Notes: generated by a model from the sequence alone, not told the origin. A stretch of 64,000 nt of DNA from Palaemon carinicauda (GCF_036898095.1 NC_090759.1:26965251-27029250); one strand, 5' to 3'; shown: positions 20,651 through 33,603, counted from the stretch's first letter. Translations and numbers: made by a program.

Positions 20651-21565
20651 ACAAGAGTTGTCTAGCCACTAATCCTAACCTGGTGACACCGAACATTGAT
20701 TTCACTCATCTGCAATACATAAATTCATAATTGGAAAAAAAATTATTTATTGGTACAGTATCCCTTAGAGGAAGAGTCTACCTTCACCTATTCCCAAGGG
20801 AACACGTAACCACATTACTGCTTAGCCTAACTCTATACTGTATAGAAAATTTGAAGACTAGAATAATGCTAACTTGATCAGAAACTAAATCACTAGAAGG
20901 CTAACCCTTTCCCCTAACTATCTAGTCAACAAGTTGAGAGGAGACCTAAAACTAGGTTGTGAGATCATTTCTTTTTTCCAAACTACTGGGTAGTCTAAAT
21001 CTATGGCTTAAGAAATCCAGTGGACAGGAAAAGACTAACCATGCAAAGTTTCCAACCAAGTAGCCTCTCCACCACCCCAATACCTATCTTGAAAGAATAG
21101 ATATGGGGACAGGCTCCAGCCCCTGAGGGAGACTACTCCTCCAAGTGGAGAACAATCTCAACCTTTGGGAGGGAGGTCATCTTTCCTATCGTGCTAATAT
21201 ACCCACAAACAACATAAGCATTTAAAATGAAAACACAGAAGATAGACTAATGAATATATGTGGGATATTCACTTTGCCAATTATTTTTATCACAAATGGA
21301 TTAGGTCAATGAATACTAATTGACATAATCAAAAGATATTCTAAACTCAAACATTGTGTATGTGTTTCATATATGTACTGTGTAAAGAATATACCAATAG
21401 CAGGTTTCAGGAACAAAAATAATATGAGAAATACAGTACTGTATATGTTAGCCTACAATGGTATATTGGAAAAATTAATTAATGTAAGACCCAAGGTGAA
21501 AATGTATAGATTAACACCATAATATTAAACTGACTTTATGCTATGAGCTCACTACTATATAGTAA
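20651..21565. other. unassigned AT-rich interval
   Basis: No ORF over 60 codons and no terminal-repeat structure that I recognise. It may be the 5' end of D or unrelated sequence. Confidence 0.4.
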
Positions 21566-21739
21566 TTTTCAATATTAAACTTACCCGATGATCATATAGC
21601 TGTCAGCTCTGCTGCCCGACAGAAAAAACCTACGGGCGGAATACGCCAGCGATCGCTATACAGGTGGGGGTGTACATCAACAGCGCCATCTGTCAAGTAG
21701 GTACTCAAGTACTCGATGTCAACAAGAACCAATTTTCTC
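21566..21739 (+). repeat. left inverted terminal repeat, F
   Basis: Complementary to 27,731-27,900, including CTGCTGCCCGACAGAAAAAA and CAGCGCCATCTGTCAAGTAG, up to AACAAGAACCAATTTTCTC. The outermost AATATTAAAC differs from the right end (AATATACTTAC on the complement). The ICR distinguishes the two. Confidence 0.92.
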
Positions 21740-22912
21740 TCTGTCGTGCCAATGGCAAGACCTACTAAATACGCCGTCCCTAACTGGATTTGTTTTCACA
21801 ACGATTTGGTGAAGTACACTATTCCAGTTTTGAGCTTTCGCTATGCAGGGGTTTTATCTTCATTTCAAAACTTGAACTCGTTTTGGATAGATTTAATTAT
21901 GGTGACGAAGAGAGTATGGACTCTCTTTCACTTTTAAATGGCCGACCCTTCCCTTAGACGGAAGTGTGTTTAGGTTTTTGGTAATTTTGCTTAACATTAT
22001 AGATCTATTTATTTTATATCTCTCCGCCTTTATAGGCCTCTTCGATTAACTTTCCATTTATTATAAACTTATAAAAAATTAATTTTTATGTTTGTTTATA
22101 TGCGACCTTTCCTAATAGTAGGCGGTCCTTACTTGGTACCGAAGTTAATTAACATTGAGCCCGTCATATCGTATTTAACCTTTTAAGAATTTAATACTTT
22201 TTTAATTTTAATGTTTTATGAAAGAATTTCTTTGATAGTCTCGTACTGTTTTCAAAGATGAACTAACGTTTAGTTTTTTAGTCTCCGCAGTTGTTGACGT
22301 TCAGAACGTTCAACTTGCGCTCTATCGTTACGATAGAGAGAGAGTGTATCACGGTTTCACGTTGCAGTAAGAGTAAACCGATTCTAGCGTTTCGTTCATT
22401 CTTTCTTAGCTTAAATGGTTTAAATTCTAAATAAGGAACTTTTTATTTGGGAAACCTTTCAGTTTTTTCCTTTAGCAAATAACATGTTTTAACGATATAT
22501 AATTGGGCTCTTCTCTCAGGTGCTAAGTCAAGAGAGAAGAGAGAGAGAGATAGAGACGGAGGGAGAGAGAGGAGAATAAACGTTTCGTTCAAGCGGGTAA
22601 CGTTGTTCTCGTTTTTTTTACTCTTCTCCCTAGTCGCTGTAGGGGAAGAAGGTAAAACGTTTCTAGAGTTTTATTCTTGTTCCCAGGCTTTATGCGGTGA
22701 GAGATTGTAAACGTAGTTTATTTGATCTAGTGTTTAGTCTCTTTTCCAGCCACTGAATTCTTTATCTTTATTTATGTTTTTCTGTTGCATTGTAAACTGT
22801 TTTTGCAATTACTACCTTTTAATGAAGGATAGGATTGCGTGTTTCAGGTAGAAATCAGTTAAAGTTTTGATTTCAGTGAAATAAGTGCAAACAGAAAATC
22901 AAAAGTGATAAA

Positions 22913-25130
22913 GTGATATGCGCAAAGTGTTACAGTGTTGCGTCCGAGGGTTCGTCTGTTCGTGCCAGTTGTTCACCTAGTCCGGGACCTCTTACAAGCT
23001 CCCAAGCCCAGGGGAGAAGTAATGTCGAACGACTTATGGGTTCCACAGGCCTTGATCGACGAACAGACGTTTTTCCCTCCGTGGTTTCGGGCGTATCTAC
23101 ACACGTTGCCGACGTGAGATCGCCCCACCCACACAAAGACGAGAGAGCCCATTTATTCCTCGTCTGCGGAAGAGGTTTCTCGTAGAAACCATGGACCAAA
23201 TCTTGCAGCTTTTAAGTGCAAGTCGGTCCCTTCCGCGCAAGTCCAACGGCCTAGGTGTAGCCACTGGGTCAGTTCGGACTCGCTGCAGTCATCCGACGAC
23301 TGCACACCTCCCAAGAGAGGCAAGATGGTACCGCAACAGGCAGTAACTCCGTCTGTTGCCGCACCAGCTGTTTTAGACCCTCAGTCACAACGGACAGTAG
23401 CTCCGTTTGTTGCCGTTTTTTGTAGACCCTAAGTGGTCTTTACTGCAGTCTATGCAGACTCAGTTAGCTGCGGTTATGCAGGAGTTTCGTGCGGAGAAGG
23501 TTTACACTGCTCTCGTTAGCCTACAACCTGCCACGGTTGTGCGCCCAGCTCACGCTGAGGCTGCCTGCTCCCACACTCCGGCTGCGGAGAGCTCCACCTC
23601 CGATGCGCAATCGACCCTGCCAGACGCATGTTAACGTTAGCCGACGTGCGGCTCCCTCCGTTAACATGCGTGAGCTACCGCATCAGCAGTGGGAAGGTGG
23701 AGTCAAGCTGCCGTGTTTTGACGCGATGCGTTAGTTTCCGCAACCCACGGCAGTCCCCACCACGCACCACCACTCCGCTTTGGTTGTTGCCTGCTCCCAC
23801 ACTCCGACTGCGGAGAAGGTTGACGATGCACCCGTTTGCCTACAACCTGCCACGGTTGTGCGCCCAGCATGGCTGCCTGCTCCCACACTCTTGTTGTGAG
23901 AGCTCCTCCACCCATGCGCAGTCGACCCTGCCAGACGCATGCTGACTCCCACAGACACACGGAGCACTCCGTTGCCGTGCGTGAGCTACCACAAGCTGCC
24001 GTGTTTTGACACGGTGTGTCAGCCTCCGCAACCCACTGTGGTTACCGCCACTCGCCCGCAGCAGACTAGTCAGTCAGGAGTTGAGGCTTCCCCACACAGC
24101 TTTGGTTGTTGCCAGCTCACAGACTGTCAAGCAGTTACATGACGTTGCCTTCTGGTCTGCTACTAATGCACCAGTGCTGTATGTCCTCACGCACCTGTTG
24201 TGGTTGACAGTTCAGTTTTTGACAGTTCACAGACTGTCAAGCAGTTACATAACGTTGCCTTCTGGTCTGCTGCTTATGCACCAGTGAGACCCTCACTGAG
24301 ATAACCTAGCTTTTCTCGGACATGGTTCCTGTAGATGAGAAAGTGCTGTTCTCCCTCCTTCTGATATTCCTTTGAGGACTCTGTCATTTGGAGAGGAGCC
24401 TTAAGCTGCTTAGCCTCCTATGGACTTTAATTAAAGCATAACAATGCTTCCAGGGATGGTAAATGGTTCCGCTTCAGTCGCTAACCCCGTCTGTTGCCAC
24501 ACCTGCTCCCATAGACCCTAATGGGCTTTGTTGCAAGACATGCAGTCCAAGCTTGTGTCCTTGATAGAGGATTTTTTTACGGAGAAGAACCTTCTAGCCA
24601 ACAACCTTCCTACCGGTTGGTTGTACGCCCTGTTGACGCTGAGGTATCCTACTCACGTCCACCAGTTGAGATGGTTCCTCCACCGGTGCGACCCAGTGTG
24701 GGTTGCCAGTCGCACGTTGACGTTAAGCGACTCTCGGAGGTGGTTGTGGACGTTCAGTGTGTCACTAGGAAGACGTTCAACAACCAGCAGAGGTGACTTG
24801 TTGTGACGCAGTGCGGCAATCTCAGCAACCCGGTTGGGGGTTGACTGCACAACCCAGACAGTCTAGACAGTTTCGGGTTGACGCTGTACTTCCTCGCGTC
24901 CCCATGGTTGACAGTTCACAGACTGTGCAGCAGTACCATGATCTTGTGTCCGGCTCCGTCACGCATCCACCAGTGCGACCGGATTCAGCGAGTCAGACGT
25001 TGCCCACTCCGTTGCCGTTTCCTCATCAGTTTCGGATGAGGAACCCTCTGATGAGGACATTGCTGAACAAGACGATCAACCCCCAGCCCTGCTATCCATC
25101 CAGAAGATGCTGAAGAAGGAACACTGCCCT
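22913..25130 (+). pseudogene. DIRS gag-like ORF (F), broken
   Basis: Gag-like sequence read in several frames. From 23,022 a frame reads MSNDLWVPQALIDEQTFFPP (a tryptophan-containing segment typical of this gag), then a region with SHWVSSDSLQSSDDCTPPKR. Downstream lies a repeat-filled stretch, with stops at about 23,115 and 23,430. A later short frame reads LLQDMQSKLVSLIEDFFTEK at 24,528. There is no enzymatic motif. Assignment rests on position between the leader and RNase H in a bounded DIRS element. Confidence 0.5.
23515..24045 (+). repeat. tandem duplication of about 320 bp in F gag
   Basis: CCTACAACCTGCCACGGTTG begins both copies (23,520 and 23,840), each followed by GCGCCCAGC, TGCCTGCTCCCACACTC, TCGACCCTGCCAGACGCATG, GTGAGCTACC and AAGCTGCCGTGTTTTGACAC/G. 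A shorter duplication of about 115 bp follows (CAGACTGTCAAGCAGTTACA at about 24,120 and 24,230). Confidence 0.8.
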
Positions 25131-25139
25131 GTCAGGCTG

Positions 25140-25935
25140 TGGATGAGTCTGGTTAGGACACTGTCATCCGTGGTTCAATTTGTGTCACTTGGAAGACTAC
25201 ACCTCCGTCCTCTTCTGTATCATCTAGCTTTTCACTGGAAAAGGACAAGACGCTAGAAGCGGTCTCGATCCCGGTTTCCGGAAAGATAAAGTCTGGTCTG
25301 ACTTGGTGAAAGGACTTTTTCAACCTTTGAAAGGGTCTTCCCCTGACTGTTCAGACTCCCAACCACGTTCTCTTCTCGGACGCATCGGACGTAGGCTGGG
25401 GTGTGACATTAGGCGGTAGGGAATGCTCGGGATTATGGAACTCGAGTCCAAGGACAATGCATTTCAACTGCAAGAAGCTTCTGGCAGTACGTCTGACCTG
25501 GAAAAGCTTCAGGTCTCTCCTTCAAGGCAAAGTGGTGGAGGTGAACACGGTCAACTCCCTGCTTTGACGTACATCTCCAAGCAAGGAGGGACCTACTCTC
25601 TGACATGGTACGAGTTCGCAAGTGACCTCCTCTCCTGTTCAACAGGTCTAGACTTTTCACTAGTAACGAGGTTCATCCAAGGCAACTTGAATGTCATAGC
25701 AGATTGTCTCAGTAGGAAGGGACAAATAATTCCAACATATTGGACCCTCCACAAGGATGTATGCAAGAGACTTTGGGCCACCTGGGGCCTGCCAACCATA
25801 GATCTCTTCGCAACCTCGATGACCAAGAGGCTCCCAATACTTTGCTCACCTATCCCGGACCCAGCAGTAGTTCATATAGATGCCTTTCTACTAGATTGGT
25901 CTCATCTAGATCTATATGCATTCCCTCCGTTCTAG
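25140..25935 (+). pseudogene. RT thumb / RNase H remnant (F)
   Basis: Begins with a segment resembling LLGHLSSLARLV (LVRTLSSVVQFVSLGRL, about 25,150) that in other copies lies after YLDD, so the RT palm has been deleted. TTCTCGGACGCATCGGACG near 25,374 encodes the RNase H SDASD motif. The open frame 25,423-25,935 covers YISKQGGTYSLTWYEFASDL, the LNVIADCLSR motif and PTIDLFATSM, ending LDLYAFPPF. It overlaps the start of the YR frame. Confidence 0.75.
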
Positions 25936-25999
25936 ATTGTCAACAAGGTACTGCAGAAGTTCGCCTCTCACGAAGGGACAAAGTTGACGCTAGTTGCTT

Positions 26000-27230
26000 C
26001 CCTCTGGCCCGCGAGAGAATAACTTACCGAGGTACTTCGATGGCTAGTAGACGTTCCCAGAACACTTCCCCTAAGGGTGGACCTGCTACGTCTGCCACGC
26101 GTAAAGAAGGTACTCCAAGGCCTCCACGCTCTTCGTCTGACTGCCTTCAGAATATCGAAAGACTCTCGAGAACTAGAGGTTTTTCGAAGGAGGCAACCAG
26201 AGCGATTGCTAGAGCAAGGAGAACATCCACCCTTAGAGTCTACCAATCGAAGTGGGAAATCTTCCGAAACTGGTGCAAGTCAGTATCCGTATCCTCGACC
26301 AGTACCTCTGTAACTCAAATAGCTGACTTCCTCTTATATCTGAGGAAAGAACGATCTCTTTCAGCTCCCACTTTCAAGGGTTACAGAAGCATGTTGGCAT
26401 CAGTCTTCCGTCACAGAGGCTTAGATCTTTCCAACAATAAAGATCTACAGGACCTCCTTAAGTCTTTTGAGACCACGAAGGAGCGTCGTTTGGTTACACC
26501 TGGTTGGAATTTAGACGTGGTTCTAAGATTCCTTATGTCAGACAGGTTCGAACCACTTCAATCAGCCTCCCTGAAAGATCTCACCTTTAAGACTCTTTTC
26601 CTGATATGCTTAACCACAGCTAAAAGAGTCAGTGAGATTCATGCCTTCAGCAAGAACATCGGATTCTCATCCGAAACGGCTACATGTTCTACAACTTGGT
26701 TTTCTAGCCTAACACGAGCTGCCTTCTCGGCCTTGACCAATATCGTTCGATATTCCAAGCTTATCGTATGGTTGTAAATGAACTAGAAAGATTATTATGT
26801 CCTGTAAGAGCTCTTAAGTTCTTTTTTAAAAACCTTTACGAGGCCCGTCTGAAGCTTTATGGTGTTCAGTTAAGAATCCATCTTTGCCTATGTCAGAGAA
26901 TTCTTTATCCTATTTTATCAGACTGTTAATACGAGAAGCTCATTCCCTTCTGAATGAGGAAGACCAAGCTTGGCTGAAGGTAAGGACACACGAAGTTAGA
27001 GCTGTCACAACTTCCGTGGCCTTTAAACAAAATAGATCTCTGCAAAGTATATTCGACGCAACCTATTGGAAAAGCAAATCAGTGTTCGCGTCTTTTATCT
27101 TAAGAATGTCCAGTCTCTTTACGAGAACTGCTACACTCTGGGACCATTCGTAGCAACGAGTGCAGTAGTGGTGGGGGCTCCACCACTACAATTCCCTAAT
27201 TCCAGAACCTTTTTAATCTTTCTCTTGAAA
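26000..27230 (+). pseudogene. DIRS tyrosine recombinase (F), frameshifted
   Basis: The frame open over 25,740-26,777 carries the core-binding domain (RVYQSKWEIFRNWCK, then APTFKGYRSMLASVFRHRG near 26,365) and TTAKRVSEIHAF with catalytic Arg I near 26,625. After decay around 26,780 it resumes with HEVR (about 26,990-27,000) and ATYWKS (Trp about 27,067). In that frame the position of the nucleophilic Tyr reads FASFILRM. One frame over it reads VFYLKNV and continues to GPFVATSAVV. A one-base loss in the T run at 27,093-27,096 would explain this, cutting the Tyr (27,096-27,098) from the rest. Confidence 0.8.
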
Positions 27231-27592
27231 TATTTTTGGGTTGTCCGGAAGGCTAAGAAGCCTTTCGCATCCTACTTGATTTGGCGGGTGGTCAAAATCA
27301 TTTCTTGAGAAGCGCCTAGATTAGAGGTTTTGATGAGGACCTTTAGTATGGGTTGCAACCCTTCATACTTCAGCTCCTAGGAGTCGCTCAGCATCCTATG
27401 AGGATCGCGAGGCTCAGTAAGGAAGACGTACTTAAAAAGGCAGAGTAATTGTTCAAGTCGTCTTCCTTACCAGGTACTTATTTATTTTATGCTTGTTATT
27501 TTGAATAACTGCTAAAATGAAATACGGAATACTTAGCTCATAATATGTCAACATGTAATGCTGGTCTCTACCCACCCCCCTGGGTGTGAATC

Positions 27593-27683
27593 AGCTATAT
27601 GATCATCGGGTAAGTTTAATATTGAAAAATGTTATTTTCCTTAGTAAAATAAATTTTTGAATATACTTACCCGATGATCATAA
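27593..27683 (+). repeat. ICR of F
   Basis: AGCTATATGATCATCGGGTA through AATATTGAAAA is the complement of the left end. AAAATGTTATTTTCCTTAGT through TATACTTACCCGATGATCAT is the complement of the right end. They join across a shared A run. Confidence 0.92.
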
Positions 27684-27730
27684 ATTAAAGGACCCACCCT
27701 TCCTCCCCAATAGAGACCCAGTGGACAGAG

Positions 27731-27931
27731 GAGAAAATTGGTTCTTGTTGACATCGAGTACTTGAGTACCTACTTGACAGATGGCGCTGTTGATGTACAC
27801 CCCCACCTGTATAGCGATCGCTTGCGTATTCCGCCCGTAGGTTTTTTCTGTCGGGCAGCAGAGCTGACAGCTATATGATCATCGGGTAAGTATATTCAAA
27901 AATTTATTTTACTAAGGAAAATAACATTTTT
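27731..27931 (+). repeat. right inverted terminal repeat, F
   Basis: Complementary to the left repeat (21,566-21,739) except for the terminal 30 bp, which match only the ICR. Confidence 0.92.
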
Positions 27932-28402
27932 CTGTGTTAATTTTTACCTTTTCCCTCACCATTGGTAAATCCTTAGCATTTTGTAGGCTATTGCACTTGT
28001 ACAAATGTTAGCTGCATTTTACTTTATGCATATTACTGCACTACTCTCATTTACAGGGAACACTCATCCCACATTGACAAGAGGTATTCCTTTCCTATAC
28101 AGTATCTAGTAAGGAACTGTACATTTTGTTCCAAGTTAATCATACTCTTTGGGGGCTTTTAGTGGTAGGTATAATAGATAATTATGCTCTTGTAAGGGAT
28201 ATGACAGAAATTGAATCCAGGAACAATCAGGCAATAACCACTTAAGAGGTTGTCACTATGAGGGTTACAGCTAGACAGAGGAAATGTGAGGGTAACGTAC
28301 TGCAGGGATGTATAAAGCTAACTAAGAATGTCAGGAAGTGCACTGATCATAGAGGGCACGAAGCTTAACAAGTGATGCCAAAAAATCATCTTGAAAAGCC
28401 TA
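27932..28402. other. unassigned interval between F and G
   Basis: 470 bp with no ORF or recognised repeat. It may be a remnant of H or host intergenic DNA. Confidence 0.4.
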
Positions 28403-28600
28403 TTTGTTCTGTAATTGGAATACAAACCACGCTATTTATTAGGGGTTATACTTTTGGCGGAGCTGAAATGACGACGAGCCATTAAAATTTAGCGAGGGTT
28501 AACTACCCACACCGCTAGTTAGCGGGGGTAGGGGGTGTTAGTTTGCTACGTCTCTCGCTCACACACCTGTGATTTAGTCACTTTACTTTTGGCTCGGATG
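28403..28600 (+). repeat. left inverted terminal repeat, G
   Basis: Complementary to 54,917-55,100, including ACACACCTGTGATTTAGTCA and the GAGCCATTAAAATTTAGCGA block that identifies this pair. Confidence 0.9.
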
Positions 28601-29171
28601 GAGAGCGGTTGTTTCCTCTCTCCCTCCTCGCCTATTCTGGACTGCCATTAATTTTTGCCTTTTAAATTACTTTTTCTTATACATGTATATATATATGAAA
28701 ACATTCTTAATGTTTATGTATATATATATATATGTGTATAGAAATGTGATAAGTTTCCTTTTCAGTGTTTGTACTGTGTGTGTGATACATATACAACAAC
28801 GACACTTGCGTAGATTAGCAAGGCTAGCACAGTTCCACGTTGTGGGGAATGACCTCTCCCTCTCTGGTCCATCGGTCTTCCCGTCGGCATATAACCGTTA
28901 ACTCAGCTGCCGCAGGGGAAACATCATCACCTGGACCCTTTTCATTCAACTATTGTCTTCGCCTTTTCCCTTTTCCTACGGGAAACATGGATTACTGAGC
29001 GAAGGGAATGTGGCCTCTCAGAGATTGACTACGGTCTTTCTCTTCTCAAGGTCCTTCACCTTACAACAACAGTGTACTATTGGGAAGAGCTCCTTTCCTG
29101 TTCGCAGGTTAGATTGCGCTTCCGATTGCAATTGTTTGTCTCTATTATTTTTGGTGAAATTATAATTGTAA

Positions 29172-29360
29172 TTTGTTCCAGAACTGACATACAAACCACG
29201 CTGTTGAATAGGGGTTATTACTTTCGGCGTAGCTGGAATGACAAGCCATTAGAATTTTAACGAGGGTTTACTACCCCACCGCTAGTTAGCAGGGGGTAGG
29301 GAGGGTAGCCTGCTACTCACACCTGTGCTTGAGCTCAATTTGGTCTCGGCTCGGGTGGTA
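29172..29360 (+). repeat. left inverted terminal repeat, copy 3
   Basis: Pairs with 37,975-38,179. It carries the variant CTGACATACAAAC, which this copy's ICR repeats as GTTTGTATGTCAG, whereas other copies have the CGAAAT/ATTTCG version. Confidence 0.9.
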
Positions 29361-32300
29361 GTCGGACGTGTCCACTCTCACCCTCGCCTCTCTGACAGCC
29401 ATTAATGTCTTTTTGCTTTCTCTCCTATGGGTTTGAGTGTGAAGTTGGCCAATGCTATCATGCGCAAATGTCCTGGATTACCTGACCGCCCTTGTGGTAC
29501 ATTTATGTTGGCGGTCGAGACAGACCCTCACACCCTTTGTCCTTACTGTAGGGGCCAACAGTGTGATAGAACTAATAAGTGTGGTGAGTGTAGGGAGTGG
29601 TCTACCTCCCAGTGGGAGAGGTTTTCTTGGTGACGGAAGTAGTAGTCCAGGTGGGATATTTCTCCTTCGAAGATTTCTTTGAAAGGAGAAAATCCCAAGG
29701 ACTCTTCTTCCGTTGCCCAAACCTCCTCCGAAGCTCCCACTCGATCGGTTTCTTCCGGGAAGCCATCGAGTGGTAGCATAGACCATGGTTCTGTTTCCCG
29801 ATCTTGGGGTTCGAGAGATGGCGTTGCCTCCCCTAGCAAGGCAGCTCCACCTCTTCCCCCGGGGGAGGATTTAAATTTAAATGTTAATGTAAATTATTTA
29901 TTCCAGCTTTGGTCTTCCTTGGGGCTCGAAGGTTCGCCCTCCAAGGAAGCCTTGTTTGACATGATCCGGTTGGGTGCCGCTGTCAAGCAATCGCCGACGG
30001 TGGTAGAGGTTGATCCTCTGTCTATCGTCGACGTTGTGGTGACAGAGGTATCCGATGCGGTATCTCCTAATACCTCTGCAACTGCTCAACCTGCTGTAGC
30101 TGAAGGCTTAGTTTCTCCCTCTGCTCAACCTTCGAGGGAGGAACTAAGACCATCAGTCTCTCCTGCCGGTGATTCTCCCCCTCGGGGGAGTTCACTCATA
30201 GAGACTCCTCTTCGGAGGACTGCTGATGGTCAGCTTGCTGTCCCAACGGCCCCCAGAAGGCGCATACGCCGGAAGGCTCGCCTTCCTCTTCGCCGGAGAG
30301 GCCTTCCTTCACCTTATAAGGGTGTGAAGAGGCGCCTCTTCGGTTCGTCGTCATCGGTGCAGTCCGCCACAGAGGAGCCTCGTCATCGATCTCCGACTGT
30401 TCCTGCTACAACCCTGGACGTCTCTGCGGATCATTCGCGATCCCCTTCGGTGGAAGGTCGTCCTTACAAAGAACACGCCGACCTTCCACCCGTCAGACCT
30501 GCCGTTGCCGTTCCTGGCTGCTGATGCTGCTGACGCACTGTGGGCGCCAACTAAACCTGTTTTTATAAAACAGGAAACCGGTCAATTCAGGGCAACAAGG
30601 GTGTACGTGCAAATTAGCGCATACGTCCCTTACGCGCCATGCCAAGCATGCGCGCCAATGTTCAACTGACCTCTCTGAGGTTACGGAATTAGCACTCTCC
30701 TACTGTTGCTGATGAAGCGCGCCAGCGCTCACCTGCGTGCCAGCCCGCACCTGCTGCCAACGTTCCTGATAAAGCGCGTCAGCGCTCACCTGCGTGCCAG
30801 CGCACACCCGTTGCCGATGTTCCTGCTAAAGCGCGCCAGCGTTCACCTGATCGCCAGCGCGCCACTGCGCGCCCTCAACCTGCTGCGCGCCATGTGCCCC
30901 AATGTTCTCCTGCGCGCCAGGGCTCGCCTGCGCGCCAGCGCTCTCCGGCGCGCCCACGATCCTCGGATCTGGGTGCATTAGGGAAGTTTAAGGCTTCCCC
31001 TGCTCGCCAGCACTCGCCAATGCGCCGTCTACCTTCACCTGCACGCCATCCCTCGCCAGCGCGCAATCGCGCGCAGTCACCTACACGCGCCCACGCCATC
31101 TCCCACTGCAGTGATACATTGCCAGCCTGATGTGCGCCCACTAGAGGCACGCCAACGTACGCAGGGTCCAGCTGCGCGCCTGCGCAAGAGATATTTCTCC
31201 TGCGCGCGCGCTGATCGACATCTTCTAGAGCCCATGATCCCTCGCCCGCACGGGCTCTTCATCTGGATCCTGCGCGCCCGCGCGTGTGTGAACATTCACC
31301 CTCGCGAGCGCGCAATCTGCTTCCTGAGCACCCTCCGATGTCTCCTGTGCACGCACCTACGCGCCATCGCACACCAGCAATCGCGCGCGACCCCGGGTAT
31401 TCCCCATCGTTTGAGCGCCAGTGCGCTCCCCAGCGCGATCGTCAATATTCTTCCACGCGCAAGGCTGCAGGACAACGCTCGGCAAGGTCGCTGTTGCCAC
31501 ATCCCCCCCCCCTTCCCCCCGCAAGCGCAGAACAGCGCGCTCGCCGGTAGGGGGGAAGATTCCAGAAAGGTCCAGGGACATTTCTTCTTTATCATTTTTT
31601 TCTTTGCAGGCGAATCCCCCTATGGAAACTCCTTCCAGGGATCGGTCGATCCCTGTCCCTCCAGAGGGAGTGTCTAACAGCGCAGCCGTTAGCCAGCAGC
31701 CTTGGTTTGGGGCACTGATGAGAGCGGTCATGCAGGCCTTGAAACCTGTTCTCTCTGAGCTAGGCCACAAATCCTTGGCAGCATCTACTCCCCTGAAGAG
31801 AAAAAGAGGAGTTTCGGACGCAGTGACTTCTTCGAGGACAAAGCTGTCTCCTCGTAATCCTTCGAGGCAGGCCCCCTCCTCCCCCCAGACTTTTTCTCCT
31901 TCCCTTTCGGACGAAGATTTCCCGTCCTCAGGGGAGTCACGTGAGGTGGGACGTTCCCCCATCGCACCAATGAGGGAAACCCCACCTCGCGCTGAAAAGT
32001 TTTCTCGGGTAGGGGCGGAGAAGAGCCTACCTCCGTCGTTGTTTGAGTCCTGCATCCCTCCCAGGAGGGAGTCGAAGAACTCCAAGACAGTACTTAAGTC
32101 CTCGTCAAGACTTAGACCTGAAATGTCGGGATGTGGTGTCTAAGAGGTTCCATCAAAAAGTCCCTAGCACCGAGATCAGCAGGCTCAGACATTCTTCCGT
32201 GATGGGAACGAACGTGTTTGAGCCTAAGGACGTGGAGCATGACGCTGAGAGGTGGAGGAAATCTCACCAAGACTCCCTCCTACGTAGGGCTTTGACATCC

Positions 32301-32689
32301 AAGCCCTATAAGCCTCCAGCACCCCAGCAGCCACGTCCTACCAAGACCACGAAACCGACAACGGCAGCGAAAATACAGTGGTACCTCTACATACGAATTT
32401 AATCCGTTCCAGAACCAACTTCGGATGTAGAAACGAATTTTCCCATAAGAATACATGGTAATTCATTTAATTCGTTCCTCAGCCTAAAAACCCATAATAA
32501 ATCCTTAATAAATGGCTACACATAATTACACACAACAATAACATTACTGCATAATATGTAAGAAGCATGTAAAAAAGATAATTATAAAGAAATAATAAAT
32601 AAAAAATGTGTTTTATTGCCACTTTACCTTAGAGACAGGCCAACGCAGGTGTAGGATTTGCTACGCCGGAGACGGACGATCGGCGAGAA

Positions 32690-32725
32690 GGTAGACATGG
32701 TGTTAACATGTTCTTTAAATAAATA

Positions 32726-32794
<69 letters not shown>

Positions 32795-32831
32795 TTCTTC
32801 ACAGTTAGTGTTAGAGACGTCTATTAATTTT

Positions 32832-32901
<70 letters not shown>

Positions 32902-33456
32902 AAAAATTAAGCAAAAATGAGAGATTAAACAAAAATGTGTTGTGTACATATGATTTTTAACAGTGTTACCGAGTTGAAAGACAGTTAAATGTAACTAAAA
33001 AAACAATATCAGCGAATCTGAATTCCTTTATTAACTAAAACAAATATTGATACAAACACACTCGTGTGCGTATGCGCAAACACACACACACACGCACGAG
33101 GAGACACGATCGGCGAGGAGGTAGAGATGGTGACTGCGATAACATACCGTAACTTAAACTACGGAAATTTTAATCTAACTTAGCTTATTTATTTTTTTTT
33201 TTTTATATTTCATATTTTTTACATTTTTTTTTCTTTTGATTTTTTATTTTCATCACTTTCAGTGACGAGTTACGGTATGTTATCGCAGTCACCATCTCTA
33301 CCTCCTCCCCGACCGTCTCTCTTACTGCGTAGCAATTCCTGTTTTAGTTAATAAAGGAATTCAGATTAGCTGTTATTACTTTCTTAGTTATATTTAATTG
33401 TTTTTCAACTCGTTGACGCTGTTAAAAATCACATGTACTTTAAACACATTTTTGTT

Positions 33457-33503
<47 letters not shown>

Positions 33504-33537
33504 AAAAATAATAGACGTATCTAACACTATAACAGCA

Positions 33538-33603
<66 letters not shown>

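Larger units (their letters stand above)
21566..27931 (+). mobile_element. second DIRS family, element F (6.4 kb), internally deleted
   Basis: Both ends are present. The left end begins TTTTCAATATTAAACTTACC at 21,566 and the right end finishes AAAATAACATTTTT at about 27,931, with inverted repeats of about 170-200 bp and an ICR at 27,593-27,683. Inside are a 1.2-kb leader, a broken gag (22,913-25,130), an RNase H remnant (25,140-25,935) and a recombinase (about 26,000-27,230). The RT palm, including YLDD, is absent, so F is an internally deleted, non-autonomous copy. ITR sequence and proteins differ clearly from the copy 1-4 family. Confidence 0.9.

Noticed and set aside
25968..26246. Minus-strand ORF over the F recombinase.
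   Set aside because: Antisense to an identified YR domain; no recognisable motif.
31580..31610. Possible intron 3' splice site (pyrimidine tract then CAG) in gag of copy 3, with similar tracts at 13,020 and 51,260.
   Set aside because: Sister copy 4 reads through the same position in frame without a matching 5' site; more likely local sequence variation.
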